Below, in pieces: positions 17,192 to 25,988 of a stretch of 64,000 nucleotides of DNA. Position numbers and translations under genes: made by a program. The stretch comes from Catenulispora sp. MAP5-51 (GTDB lineage Bacteria > Actinomycetota > Actinomycetes > Streptomycetales > Catenulisporaceae): contig NZ_JBGCCH010000005.1 of NCBI RefSeq assembly GCF_041261205.1, positions 124,001-188,000 on the forward strand, written 5' to 3'. The notes under the pieces were generated by a model that saw only the letters and a program-made list of their open reading frames with translations, was not told the DNA's origin and searched no databases. Position 1 is the stretch's first letter. Each line of letters opens with the position of its first letter.

Positions 17192-18298
17192 ATGAGGGAG
17201 CCGATGCGAGGCGAGCGCTGGATGTCCCGGGCGGTTCGGTGTCTGTCGGCTGCGGCGGCTGTGCTCGCCGTGGCCGCTCTCCTGGCGACCTCCGGTTGTG
17301 GGCAGGGCTCGGGCAGCAGCGCGCAGAGCACGGTACCGGCCACCAAGGCGCCGGCGGCGCAACTGGGCATCGACGTCTATTGGCACACGCCGACCGACCC
17401 CGCCAAGGCCCGCGGCGCGGCGGCCCCGATCCTGAACTACGTCGTCGGCCTGCACGCCAACAGCATCGCCCTGGCCTTCCCGATCTTCACCGACGGCGCC
17501 CGGCCGACGCGGGTCTACACCGACCCGGCCTCGACCCCCGACCCCGCGACGCTCGGTGCGCTCGTCGCCGCGGCCAAGGCCCGCGGGCTGCGGGTGACGG
17601 TCCGGCCGCTGATCGACGAGACCGACATCTCCGTCACCCCGGGCCAGTGGCGCGGCTCGATCGTGCCGGCCGACGCCGACGCGTGGTTCGCGAGCTACCG
17701 TTCCGTGCTCGATCCCTACCTCGCCGCCGCGCAGACCGTGCACGCCGACGAGTTCGTGCTCGGCGCCGAACTGAACTCGCTGATCCACGCCCCGCAGTGG
17801 CAGGGCGTGTACACCGACGCCGCCGCGCGCTTCCACGGCGAGCTCAGCTACGCCGACAACTGGGACACCTGGGCCCGGGGCGAGGCGCCGCCCGCCATCC
17901 CCACCATCGGCCTGGATGCCTACCCACCGGTGGACCTGCCCGACACCGCGACCGTCGGCGAGCTCACCACGGCGTGGACCGCCTGGTTGCAGCACAGGTC
18001 GGCGGCGACGCTGGCGGCCACGGTGATCCAAGAGGTCGGCATCCCCGCGCAGCCGGGCGTGTTCAAGACGCCTTACGTCTGGGGCGTCAGCGGTGCCCCC
18101 ATCACCCCGGCCATCCAGCAGAACTGGTTCGCCGCCGCGTGCCAGAGCGCTCGATCGCTGGGCATGCCCGGCCTGTACTACTGGTCGGTCGACAGCACCG
18201 ATCCGTTGAACGGCCACAGCGACTCCCCGGGGTCGTTCGTCGGACGCGGCGACTCGGCGATCAAGCAGTGCTTCGCCGATCCGTGGAACGCGGCCTGA
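17192..18298 (+). CDS. Secreted lipoprotein, GH113-like TIM-barrel glycosidase
   Basis: 368 residues. The N terminus is a lipoprotein signal peptide (hydrophobic AAAAVLAVAALLATSG, lipobox cysteine in ATSGC), so the protein should be anchored outside the membrane. The mature part looks like the GH113/glycosidase-like TIM barrel: GIDVYW strand, RVTVRPLIDE, FVLGAELNSL (candidate acid/base Glu) and VIQEVGIPA (candidate nucleophile Glu), ending with PGLYYWSVDS. Family members act on beta-mannan or related glycans. It faces the end of the GH16 gene, so a degradative or trimming pair flanks the polysaccharide operon. The upstream ATG at 17204 (MRGERW) is an equally good start. Confidence 0.78.
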   Translation: MREPMRGERWMSRAVRCLSAAAAVLAVAALLATSGCGQGSGSSAQSTVPATKAPAAQLGIDVYWHTPTDPAKARGAAAPILNYVVGLHANSIALAFPIFTDGARPTRVYTDPASTPDPATLGALVAAAKARGLRVTVRPLIDETDISVTPGQWRGSIVPADADAWFASYRSVLDPYLAAAQTVHADEFVLGAELNSLIHAPQWQGVYTDAAARFHGELSYADNWDTWARGEAPPAIPTIGLDAYPPVDLPDTATVGELTTAWTAWLQHRSAATLAATVIQEVGIPAQPGVFKTPYVWGVSGAPITPAIQQNWFAAACQSARSLGMPGLYYWSVDSTDPLNGHSDSPGSFVGRGDSAIKQCFADPWNAA

Positions 18299-18360
18299 CC
18301 CCGACCGGCTGGGCCGCACTCTGACCCGCGGGGCCGTACTCCGACTGACTGGGCCGCTCA
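18296..18360. repeat. Degenerate ~20-bp tandem repeat between two convergent stops
   Basis: Starting with the TGA of the GH113-like gene, the string TGAC..GGCTGGGCCGCACTC, TGACCCGCGGGGCCGTACTC, CGACTGACTGGGCCGCTC repeats about three times and runs into the TCA stop of the GH16 gene. The unit carries TGA at its start in two copies. Confidence 0.65.
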
Positions 18361-19290
18361 GGGATTCTTGGCGTAGGCGGCGACGTAGGCGACCGTCATC
18401 GAGCCGCCCGAAGACGTCTGCGCGGTCGGGGTCGTGCACCCGCAGGCCGCATCGGGATACCCGCCGCCGACGGCCAGATCGAAGATGACGGAGTATCCGT
18501 GGTCGACCGCCTGCTGCCAGGTCGCGGCCGGGAACTGGCCCTCGGTCACCCGGAACATCTGCCGGCCGTCGATCGACCAGGTCATCGACTCCTTGCCGGG
18601 GGTCGTGCGGTCGATGAGCACGCTGTAGGTGTGGAAGCCGCTCTGGCAGTCCGGGCACGGGACCAGCCCGCTGCCGATGCCGTTCGGCTCGTCGCACGGG
18701 CCTCCCGGCAGGATCCCGCAGTGGAACGTTCCCGAGAAGTCCGGCAGTGCGTTGACGTTCTCCAGGATGTCGACCTCGCCGGTTCCCGGCCATTGCCCCG
18801 GCCCCAGCAGCCAGAACGCGTCCCAGTAGCCGAGCCCGGATGCCGGGGTGGGCTGGTCGATGGACGCGGTCACCTCCAGCTCCCCTCCCGCCGGAGCGGT
18901 CACCAGCTCCGTGCTCTGGATCCGCCCGGACGTCCAGGAACCGTTGGCCTTCAACGCGGTGATCACCAGATCACCCTTGCCGTCGAGGTGCGTGTTCGCG
19001 GTCGCGGTGGTGTAGGTCTGCGCGTTGCCGCTGGAGTACATGCTTCCGGGACCCACATTGTGGGCCCACACCGAGGACGAGGGCGCGCCGCCGCCCCGGC
19101 CCTGGAAGTCGTCGCCGAACACGGTGGTCCAACCCGGCGGCGCGGCGGGCAGGCCGGCCCGCGGGTCGGGCGCGTGTCCCGAACCGCCGGGGAACCACAG
19201 GACCGCCACCGCCGCCGCCACGAGGACCGCGCAGGCCATGGCCACGAGTGCGGCCGGCGAGCTGTGTCTGATCGATCCGCGGCGCATCAT
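18358..19290 (-). CDS. GH16-family beta-glucanase (laminarinase-like), secreted
   Basis: 310 residues from ATG 19290, whose ATGA overlaps the stop of the ATP-grasp gene. There is one hydrophobic N-terminal segment (about 15-38, LVAMACAVLVAAAVAVLWF) that acts as a signal or anchor without a lipobox. The mature domain is a GH16 jelly roll with the catalytic GEVDILE motif (ExDxxE: nucleophile, helper Asp and acid/base all present), preceded by GYWDAFWLLG. GH16 enzymes cut beta-1,3/1,4-glucans or transfer them. As the last gene of the polysaccharide operon it may trim or release the polymer made by its neighbours. A C-terminal AACGCTT could form a disulphide. Confidence 0.9.
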   Translation of the reverse strand: MMRRGSIRHSSPAALVAMACAVLVAAAVAVLWFPGGSGHAPDPRAGLPAAPPGWTTVFGDDFQGRGGGAPSSSVWAHNVGPGSMYSSGNAQTYTTATANTHLDGKGDLVITALKANGSWTSGRIQSTELVTAPAGGELEVTASIDQPTPASGLGYWDAFWLLGPGQWPGTGEVDILENVNALPDFSGTFHCGILPGGPCDEPNGIGSGLVPCPDCQSGFHTYSVLIDRTTPGKESMTWSIDGRQMFRVTEGQFPAATWQQAVDHGYSVIFDLAVGGGYPDAACGCTTPTAQTSSGGSMTVAYVAAYAKNP

Positions 19291-20579
19291 GGCCCCTGAG
19301 CCCGATCGATACCGCTCCGATCGATGCCGCGGCGGACACCGGCCGCCACTGTCGACACTCCCCGTGCGACAGCGAGTCCGGCGAACCTTGTGGAGGCCAC
19401 GACAAAGGGGAACATGTCGTCCCGCGCGAACCACGCGGTCTCCCGCCGGGTGTCCACGGCGCGCACCGGTGCCCGGTGCCCGGCCATCCGCGTCACCAGG
19501 CCCGCCGCCAGATCGAGGTGCTCGACCCGCAGTTCCACACCGTCGATCTGCGTCCCCTGCGGGACCGGCCTGCCGGTGAGATCCAGATGCAGGGCCCGTA
19601 CTCCGTCCACACCAGCCGTCGTCCGGAACACCTGTGCCTGCGCGCCTGTCCGGGGATTGAAGTCGACCAGATGGAATCGGCCGGATCGTGCGTCGAAGCG
19701 CCAGTCCAGGTCCCCGAGCCCTCTGTACCCGATCGAGCGGCAGAACCGCGTGCTGAGCTCCGCCAGCTCCGGGTTGGCCAATGCCAGACCGCGCGCGGTG
19801 ATCCCGCCGCCGGCCGGCCAGGCGCGGAGCTTGGCCCCGGTGAAGCAGACGAGGGCCCGGGACTCGGCGTCGCAGTACAGGTGCACGAACCAGTCAGGCG
19901 GATTGTCGCTCGCCGTCGCCTCGGCCGGCAGGTACTCCTGCACCACGGTCGCCGCCCGGCCCGGCCCGGCCATCGCGCGCTTCACCTTCTCGACGTCCTC
20001 GCGGGTGCGCAGCACCGTCGTCGACTGCACGACCGGGGTGCGCAGCCGGTTGAAGGGCGCCCGGTGCTTGACCACCGCGGGCAGGCCGATGGCCGTCACG
20101 GCTTCGTCGAACTCGGCGGAGGAACGCGGACACACGCTGTGTGGTGTCGGGATCCCGTGCTTGAGACAGAGCTCGTGCAGGTCCTGCTTGTCGGCCAGAA
20201 GGCGGGGCAGGCCGGGGGCGATCGCCGGGGCGATCAGCCGGTCGGCGAACGCGTCCCGGTGCTCGGCCAGCAGGATCGAGGCCTCGTCGTCGTTGGCGAC
20301 CGCGACCGCCGGGTGCCCGATCCGGCCGGAGATCCGGCGCAGGCCGGCCACCAGGTCGGCCTCGTCCTCCAGGCCGGTGGTCGGCCAGGCGAACGAGCCG
20401 GTCAGGTACCGGGACAGCGCGCCGGGCAGGCGGCCGCTCTTGGTGATCGTGTAGACCGGGACGCCCAGCCGTCCCAGGCTGCGGATCAGGCCGGTCGTGC
20501 CGTGGTGCGGCGCGTAGTCGCCGATCCGGACGATGAGCACCGGGATGTCCCGGTCCAGTGTCGGGGCCACGTCGTTCAC
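19287..20579 (-). CDS. ATP-grasp enzyme of the polysaccharide operon
   Basis: 430 residues from GTG 20579, part of a GTGA overlap with the deacetylase stop. The N-terminal Rossmann-like part reads VLIVRIGDYAPHHGTTGLIRSLG. The ATP-grasp domain (about 110-330) has LPAVVKH, VQEYLP and the metal/ATP-binding LVDFNPRTGAQ. Such proteins are carboxylate-amine/thiol ligases related to carbamoyl-phosphate synthase folds and are frequent in bacterial surface-glycan loci, where they may attach amino acids to sugars. The exact substrate is unknown. Its place in a fully overlapping operon argues that it modifies the same polymer. Confidence 0.85.
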   Translation of the reverse strand: MNDVAPTLDRDIPVLIVRIGDYAPHHGTTGLIRSLGRLGVPVYTITKSGRLPGALSRYLTGSFAWPTTGLEDEADLVAGLRRISGRIGHPAVAVANDDEASILLAEHRDAFADRLIAPAIAPGLPRLLADKQDLHELCLKHGIPTPHSVCPRSSAEFDEAVTAIGLPAVVKHRAPFNRLRTPVVQSTTVLRTREDVEKVKRAMAGPGRAATVVQEYLPAEATASDNPPDWFVHLYCDAESRALVCFTGAKLRAWPAGGGITARGLALANPELAELSTRFCRSIGYRGLGDLDWRFDARSGRFHLVDFNPRTGAQAQVFRTTAGVDGVRALHLDLTGRPVPQGTQIDGVELRVEHLDLAAGLVTRMAGHRAPVRAVDTRRETAWFARDDMFPFVVASTRFAGLAVARGVSTVAAGVRRGIDRSGIDRAQGP

Positions 20580-21361
20580 CTCCGCACGGCGTGCAGCCGT
20601 GCCCGGGAGCGGCGGTACTGCCGCCACAACATGGTCTGCGGCTGCTCGTGGGCCGAGGCCGTGGGAGCTCCCGTGCCGCTGAGCCAGGAGGCGAAGGTCT
20701 CCGGGCTGGTGTCGCGGCAGACCATGAGCCGGGCGATCCGGTAGGGATCGTCGTCGTCCGGGCTGAAGGCGTTGCGCACGGCGAACGCCCCGAGGTAGCC
20801 CGCGTGCCGCGTCTGGTTCCGCACCTCAAGGCTCGAATACCCGTAGGGATAGGCGTAGAGCGACACCGCGTGCCCCAGCGCCTCTTCGAGGATCGTCTTG
20901 GGGATCAGGAGTTCCTGGGTGATCCGCTGCGACGGCAGCGTGTCCAGTTGTTCGTGCACGTGGGCGTGCGAGCAGATCTCGATGCCCTCCTGGTCCAGGC
21001 AGACGACGTCGTCCATGCTCAGCATCGGCGCGTCTCCGAGGACGCTGCGGCGGTGCGGGTGCAGGGCCCCGGTGGTGACGAACAGCGCCGCCGGCAGCGA
21101 CCGCGCGGCCAGCGCCGGCGCGACGGTGTGCGCGAAGTCGCGGAACCCGTCGTCGAAGGTGAGCGCGACGGCGTCCGGCGGCAGGGCCGGCCCGCCGCGC
21201 CGGGAGGCCACGACCTGGCTCGCCGTCACGATCGGGCGTCCGCTGTCGACGACGGCGTCGAGCTGGCCGAGGAAGGTACGGGTACTGACGGAGAACGGCG
21301 CCACCCATGACGGCGGGTCGTCGTTGATCGTGTGGTAGAGCAGAACAGCGAGCGGGTTCAT
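20576..21361 (-). CDS. Polysaccharide deacetylase (NodB/CE4 family)
   Basis: 261 residues from ATG 21361. The NodB motifs are present: ALTFDDGF (catalytic base and metal Asp), CSHAHVHEQL (metal His-x3-His) and YAYPYGYSS. There is no signal peptide, so it would act in the cytoplasm or be released without Sec; alternatively it acts on a lipid-linked intermediate at the membrane. It removes N- or O-acetyl groups from glycans. The gene overlaps its upstream and downstream neighbours by four bases each. Confidence 0.9.
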   Translation of the reverse strand: MNPLAVLLYHTINDDPPSWVAPFSVSTRTFLGQLDAVVDSGRPIVTASQVVASRRGGPALPPDAVALTFDDGFRDFAHTVAPALAARSLPAALFVTTGALHPHRRSVLGDAPMLSMDDVVCLDQEGIEICSHAHVHEQLDTLPSQRITQELLIPKTILEEALGHAVSLYAYPYGYSSLEVRNQTRHAGYLGAFAVRNAFSPDDDDPYRIARLMVCRDTSPETFASWLSGTGAPTASAHEQPQTMLWRQYRRSRARLHAVRR

Positions 21362-21723
21362 GACTTCGCCTCCCCGAGGTGGGTGAGTCTGGGGATCAGG
21401 GCCAGACCGGTGGTCAGCGCGGCGAGGGTGATCACGCACCGCGCCATGGTGAACGTCCCGGTCAGCGTGAACGCCTCGCTGACCAGCGTGGCCAGCGCCA
21501 GGCTCACGGCCACGGCCAGGACCACGGAGGCGAGCGCGCCGTAGGGACGGACACCGCGCCTGGCCATCAGGGCGTCGGCGAGCAGCACGGCTGCCGCCCC
21601 CGGGCACACGAGCAGGAACACGACGGAGACGACGACGCGGAGCGGCGACTGCGCCGGCAGCGCCGTCGCGGCCAGCGCGATCCACCCCGAGACGGCCAGC
21701 AGGATGATGATGGGGATCTTCAT
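21358..21723 (-). CDS. Small four-helix membrane protein of the polysaccharide operon
   Basis: 121 residues, beginning MKIPIIILLAVSGWIALAA. Four hydrophobic stretches span nearly the whole protein (about 3-20, 28-47, 57-77, 84-105), with a short basic tail. I recognise no family. Its start overlaps the stop of the 1422-residue fusion (ATGA) and its stop overlaps the deacetylase start (ATGA), so it is an integral member of the operon, perhaps a partner of the flippase or polymerase. Confidence 0.85.
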   Translation of the reverse strand: MKIPIIILLAVSGWIALAATALPAQSPLRVVVSVVFLLVCPGAAAVLLADALMARRGVRPYGALASVVLAVAVSLALATLVSEAFTLTGTFTMARCVITLAALTTGLALIPRLTHLGEAKS

Positions 21724-24700
21724 TGCGGTACCTCCGGGTGGAGCTCGGTGCCGGTGTTCGGTGGCTGTTGGGGTTGGGCCTGTGGCTGTGGCTGCGGCTG
21801 CGGGATGAGCCGGTAGACGGTCGCGTTCTCCGTCCGGTAGACGGTCTGGACCTGCGGCGACGTGTCGAGCGCCGACTGGATCTCGGCGTACACCCCGTCC
21901 GGCATCAGGCTGTTGTCGGTCACGGCCGCCTCCTGGCTGCGCGTGAGGATGACGAAGGTCGCCGCGTTGGGGGTTTGCTGGGACAGCGCCTGAAGTTCCC
22001 TCACCGGGTCCTGCGCCAGCCGCTGGGTCACCTGGACGCCCTGTCCGTCGAACTGCACGAGCGGGTCGTTCCAGTAGTCCGTGTACGCGCGGTCGAACTC
22101 GTCGTTGGCGGCCAGGATCAGCGAGTGCGGCGGAGCCACGGAGTACATGTACTCGGCCGCGCGCACCTGGTCTGGCGGCGAGTAGTTCACAAGCTCGTTG
22201 CCGTAGTTGCCGAAGGTGTACGCGACGAACATCACGACCAGCGCTGCCGCCCCGGCGACGCGGATGCCGGCGTTGAACAGCCTGCGCCCGAGGCGGTGCG
22301 TCGACTCCCACGCGGCGCGCCATGGCACGAGCGCGGCGGCGGCCAGCAGCGAGGCGGCCGGGAGCATGAACAGGTAGACCCGGAAGATCACCGCGCTGCC
22401 GTAGGTGGTCAGCGCGAAGATCGGGATCGGCGCCAGGAACAGGGGGATGAGCGCGACGCGCTCGGGCCAGCGCCTGCGCAGCATGCCGATCAGCGCCAGG
22501 ACGACGATCGAGGCGGACAGGGCGCGGTCGATGTTGGCGATCATCACCACGTGCGGCGGCACCGTTCCCAGCTGGATCACCCCGACGCTGGTCCCGAAGC
22601 CGAGCTTGCCGACGGCGCTGATGAACCCGCTGAGGTTCGCCGCCATGAACGGCCGGGCCACGGTCCCCGCCCACACCACGACCATCAGCGTGGTCCCGGC
22701 CAGCAGCGGCAGCGAGACCTTGCGGTAGGCGCGCTTGCACGAGACCGCCGCCAGTGCCGCCACGAGCATGAACGGCGTCAGCTGGTGGCTGGTGACGATC
22801 GCCGCGGCCATGACCAGCAGCATGGCGGTCTCGATGTGGGGCGCGCGCGGGACCCGGGTACCCCGCTTGACGGATGTGAGCCGGTGCACCAGCACGGCGA
22901 TGAACGTGATGTACAGAAGCAGCGAGAAGGACTGCGGGGAGAAGTAGTCCTCGCCGATCCACGCCCCGACGTAGAAGATCCAGACACCGGTCCAGATCAG
23001 GGCCCGGCGCGAGGTCACCGACCGGAAGAGCAGCACCAGCGGCATCAGCATCAGCAGGTTGAACACCAGCGGGGCCCAGGCGGCGTAGGACGTCGAGTCC
23101 TGGACGCCGATCATCTTGGACAGCAGCGCGTTCAGGGAGAAGAAGCCGGGCCAGTCGCTGTACGCGGACAGGATGTTGGTCCCGGGCAGCGATGGGACCT
23201 TGCCGTGCGAGGCGATGTAGGAGGCGACCTCCGTGTGCTTGAAGGCCCAGGGGTAGCGCAGGGTGGAGTACCGGAAGATCGGGGTGGCGTTCTGAATGAA
23301 GATCAGGACGATGACATAGGCCGCCGGCGGCACCGCCCTGCGGACCGGCGCCGCGGTGAGGGTGAGGCAGAACCCGATGGTCAGGATGACGGCCGCGATC
23401 CAGTAGGAGTGGGGCAGGATCCCGGTCAGCCCGAGGTCCCCGAGCTTGTCCAGCGGGATGTGGTGCAACGACCGGATCCACAGCCCCAGCGCGGCGATCA
23501 GCGCCGACACCGTCGCCGCGACCAGCGCCCAGCGGAGCGCCGGGTGGGCCGCGATGAGGGGGTTGGCCGGTTCCGCGGCTCGCTCGGGTTCGGCCTGTTC
23601 TGGTGTGGCGACCGGCTCCGCGGCACCATCCTGCTCGGCGTCCGCGCCGACCACCGGCACCTCGCTCGCACTCGCGCTCGCTGCCACCGTCGCGCTCGAA
23701 GCCAGGCCCTTGTTCGCGCTGCCGACGACGAATCCCGAGACCGTGGACACGACCCCCGCTATCAGCATCGGCACCGTGGCCAGCGAAGGCCGGTCCGGGC
23801 CGCGGCGCAGCGGCCGCACCAGCGCCGCCGGGATCGCGCTGGACAGATATCCGCGTTCCGAGGCCAGTCCGGCCCCGCTGCCGGACATGCGCCGGACCAC
23901 GGACTTGGACAGGCCCTCGGCGAAGCAGCGCGACAGGAAGTAGTGCCGGGTGCCGCGGTGCCCGGGCACGCGGTGCCGGACCCGGGCCCCCTCCTGGTAG
24001 ACCAGCGAGCCGCCCTCGGTCTCGGAGGTGGCCCGGATGCAGAACTCGGTGTCCTCGCCGCCGACCGGACGGGTCCCGACCCGTCCCAGGTCGGTGCGGA
24101 ATCCGCCGATCCGCACCGCGACGTCGCGCCGGAACGACATGTTGGCGCCGATGAAGTTGCGGACCGGGACCTGCATGCCCCGGTAGCTGCAGCCCACGAC
24201 CCAGTCGAATTCCCGGGCGAACCAGGACGGACGCCCGGCGTCCCAGCGGGGCGTCACGAGGCCGCCGACGCCGAGCACCGACTCGTTCTCGTAGGAGGCC
24301 AGCAGCCGCTCCAGCCAGTCCGGATCGGCAACGGCGTCGTCGTCGAGGAAGGCCAGGACGTCGTGGGAGGCCGTCTGGATCCCGGTGTTGCGCGCCCCGG
24401 ACAGGCCGCGCAGGCCCCGGCTGGGCACCACCCGGACGCCGGGCAGCGCCTGCTGGGCCCGCCGCAGGAGCTCCGGGCAGTGGTCGATGACCAGGACGAC
24501 CTCGTCGGGGCGGACCGTCTGGTGCCGCACCGAGTGGACGGCGGCGAGCATGTCGTCCCAGCGGTCCGGGGTGTAGGCGCAGACGATCACGCTGACGCTG
24601 GGCAGCGCCGTCCGGACCGTCGCCTGTGCGGTTGCCGGTGCCGGTGCCTGTGCCGAAGCGAGGGCGGCGGCAGGCAGATCGCCGGTGAGCCAGGCCCGCC

Positions 24701-25988
24701 GCTTCCACAGCAGGCCGGCCGCGACCACCGTCAGGCTGGCCAGCCACGCGACTCCGGCGCCGGTCACGCCCATCACCGGCAGCAGCACCACGGTCAGCCC
24801 GATGAGCAGGACGAACTGCACCAGGTAGACCACGGCGACGACCTTCATGCGCATCCGCGCGCGGGCCACGCTCACGGCCATCACCAGGACCACGTTCGGC
24901 AGCGCGGACAGCACCAGGATCCGCAGCAGGTCGGTGGCCCCGTGCTGGTAGTCGGTGCCGTATATCCGCAGGATCAGCGGCGCGGCCGCGACCGCCAGCG
25001 CGATGCAGGGGACGAGTATCGCCATCGTGTGCCGGAACATGTGCCGCAGCCGGGCCGGGTCCACCGTCTGCCGGTGGGCGCTCTCCACCACGAACGCCAG
25101 CCCCATGTTGATGCCGAACATGTAGAGCGCGTTGGTGATGGACCACGACACCGAGAAGTACGCGCTGTCCACGGCGCCCAGCCGGTCCAGGACCATGATC
25201 GGCGGCAGGCTGTTCGCGCTGATCCACAGCAGCTGCCCGACGTAGTCGGCCGTGATGTAGCCGGCCGTGGGAGCGGGAACTGAGCCGGTCTCCGTGGCCT
25301 GGCTCCGGGCCAGGGAGGCCAGTCTGCGATACAGGAACGCGTTGGTCACCAGCACCGCGGCGACCAGGGCCACGATCCAGGACACCAGGATCCCCTGAGC
25401 CCGCACGGCCGTGATGGCCAGGACCGAGACCAGGAAGATCTTCACGAGGGCGAACAGCGCGTTCTCCCAGACCACCCAGCCGGGCCGGCTCAGCCCGGTC
25501 AGGGCGCCGTCCTGGAGGATGAAGATCGAGTACGCCGCCGCGCCGACGACGAACGCCCCGCCGATCAGCGGCGAGTGCAGGAAGGCGAGCCCGGAGGACA
25601 GCCGCGGGACCAGGAGGATGAATCCGAGGGCCGCGGCGGCGGCGCCCACGGCGGCCGCGGCGTACATCGTGGTCACCAGCCGCCGGGCCCTGGGCCCGGA
25701 GTTCGGCAGGAACCGGACCAGCACGTTGCCCAGGTTCAGCCCGCCGACGCTGGCCAGCAGCGTCATCGCCGACACCGCGGCGTACGCCCGGCCGACGCTG
25801 GCCGGGCCGTAGACCCGGGTCGCGACGGCCCAGTAGATCGCGCCGACCGCCGCGGTCAGCAGGGAACTGAGGGTCAGCAGGTGGCCGGTACGGACCAGCT
25901 GGTCCCGGTACGTAGGCAGGCGTATGCCGGCCAGGCTGCGGCCCGTCGTACGAGCGTGCGGCCGGGGCTTGGTGACCGTGGAGGTCAC
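21720..25988 (-). CDS. Three-part fusion: polysaccharide flippase, GT2 glycosyltransferase, multi-span membrane enzyme
   Basis: 1422 residues from GTG 25988 (GTGA overlap with the upstream GT2 stop; a GTG one codon earlier is possible). Residues about 30-430 have some 12 membrane spans with the layout of Wzx/MATE-like polysaccharide flippases (GPASVGRAYA, MGVTGAGVAWL). Residues 463-760 are a GT2 domain: SVSVIVCAYTPDRWDD, LDDDAVADPDW (metal-binding DDD), NMSFRRD and GGEDTEFC. After a low-complexity linker rich in Ala, Glu and Pro (770-812), residues 815-1422 hold about ten more spans and a soluble tail, like GT39 or Wzy-type membrane glycan enzymes, ending in a PQPQPQ tract. One polypeptide would therefore add sugar, move the lipid-linked unit across the membrane and transfer or polymerise it. 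Confidence 0.88.
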   Translation of the reverse strand: MTSTVTKPRPHARTTGRSLAGIRLPTYRDQLVRTGHLLTLSSLLTAAVGAIYWAVATRVYGPASVGRAYAAVSAMTLLASVGGLNLGNVLVRFLPNSGPRARRLVTTMYAAAAVGAAAAALGFILLVPRLSSGLAFLHSPLIGGAFVVGAAAYSIFILQDGALTGLSRPGWVVWENALFALVKIFLVSVLAITAVRAQGILVSWIVALVAAVLVTNAFLYRRLASLARSQATETGSVPAPTAGYITADYVGQLLWISANSLPPIMVLDRLGAVDSAYFSVSWSITNALYMFGINMGLAFVVESAHRQTVDPARLRHMFRHTMAILVPCIALAVAAAPLILRIYGTDYQHGATDLLRILVLSALPNVVLVMAVSVARARMRMKVVAVVYLVQFVLLIGLTVVLLPVMGVTGAGVAWLASLTVVAAGLLWKRRAWLTGDLPAAALASAQAPAPATAQATVRTALPSVSVIVCAYTPDRWDDMLAAVHSVRHQTVRPDEVVLVIDHCPELLRRAQQALPGVRVVPSRGLRGLSGARNTGIQTASHDVLAFLDDDAVADPDWLERLLASYENESVLGVGGLVTPRWDAGRPSWFAREFDWVVGCSYRGMQVPVRNFIGANMSFRRDVAVRIGGFRTDLGRVGTRPVGGEDTEFCIRATSETEGGSLVYQEGARVRHRVPGHRGTRHYFLSRCFAEGLSKSVVRRMSGSGAGLASERGYLSSAIPAALVRPLRRGPDRPSLATVPMLIAGVVSTVSGFVVGSANKGLASSATVAASASASEVPVVGADAEQDGAAEPVATPEQAEPERAAEPANPLIAAHPALRWALVAATVSALIAALGLWIRSLHHIPLDKLGDLGLTGILPHSYWIAAVILTIGFCLTLTAAPVRRAVPPAAYVIVLIFIQNATPIFRYSTLRYPWAFKHTEVASYIASHGKVPSLPGTNILSAYSDWPGFFSLNALLSKMIGVQDSTSYAAWAPLVFNLLMLMPLVLLFRSVTSRRALIWTGVWIFYVGAWIGEDYFSPQSFSLLLYITFIAVLVHRLTSVKRGTRVPRAPHIETAMLLVMAAAIVTSHQLTPFMLVAALAAVSCKRAYRKVSLPLLAGTTLMVVVWAGTVARPFMAANLSGFISAVGKLGFGTSVGVIQLGTVPPHVVMIANIDRALSASIVVLALIGMLRRRWPERVALIPLFLAPIPIFALTTYGSAVIFRVYLFMLPAASLLAAAALVPWRAAWESTHRLGRRLFNAGIRVAGAAALVVMFVAYTFGNYGNELVNYSPPDQVRAAEYMYSVAPPHSLILAANDEFDRAYTDYWNDPLVQFDGQGVQVTQRLAQDPVRELQALSQQTPNAATFVILTRSQEAAVTDNSLMPDGVYAEIQSALDTSPQVQTVYRTENATVYRLIPQPQPQPQAQPQQPPNTGTELHPEVPQ

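Noticed and set aside
21723-25283. Plus-strand open frame of 1186 codons
   Set aside because: It lies opposite the flippase fusion gene; its translation is rich in Arg, Gly, Gln and His without any recognisable domain, the usual antisense shadow of GC-rich coding sequence.
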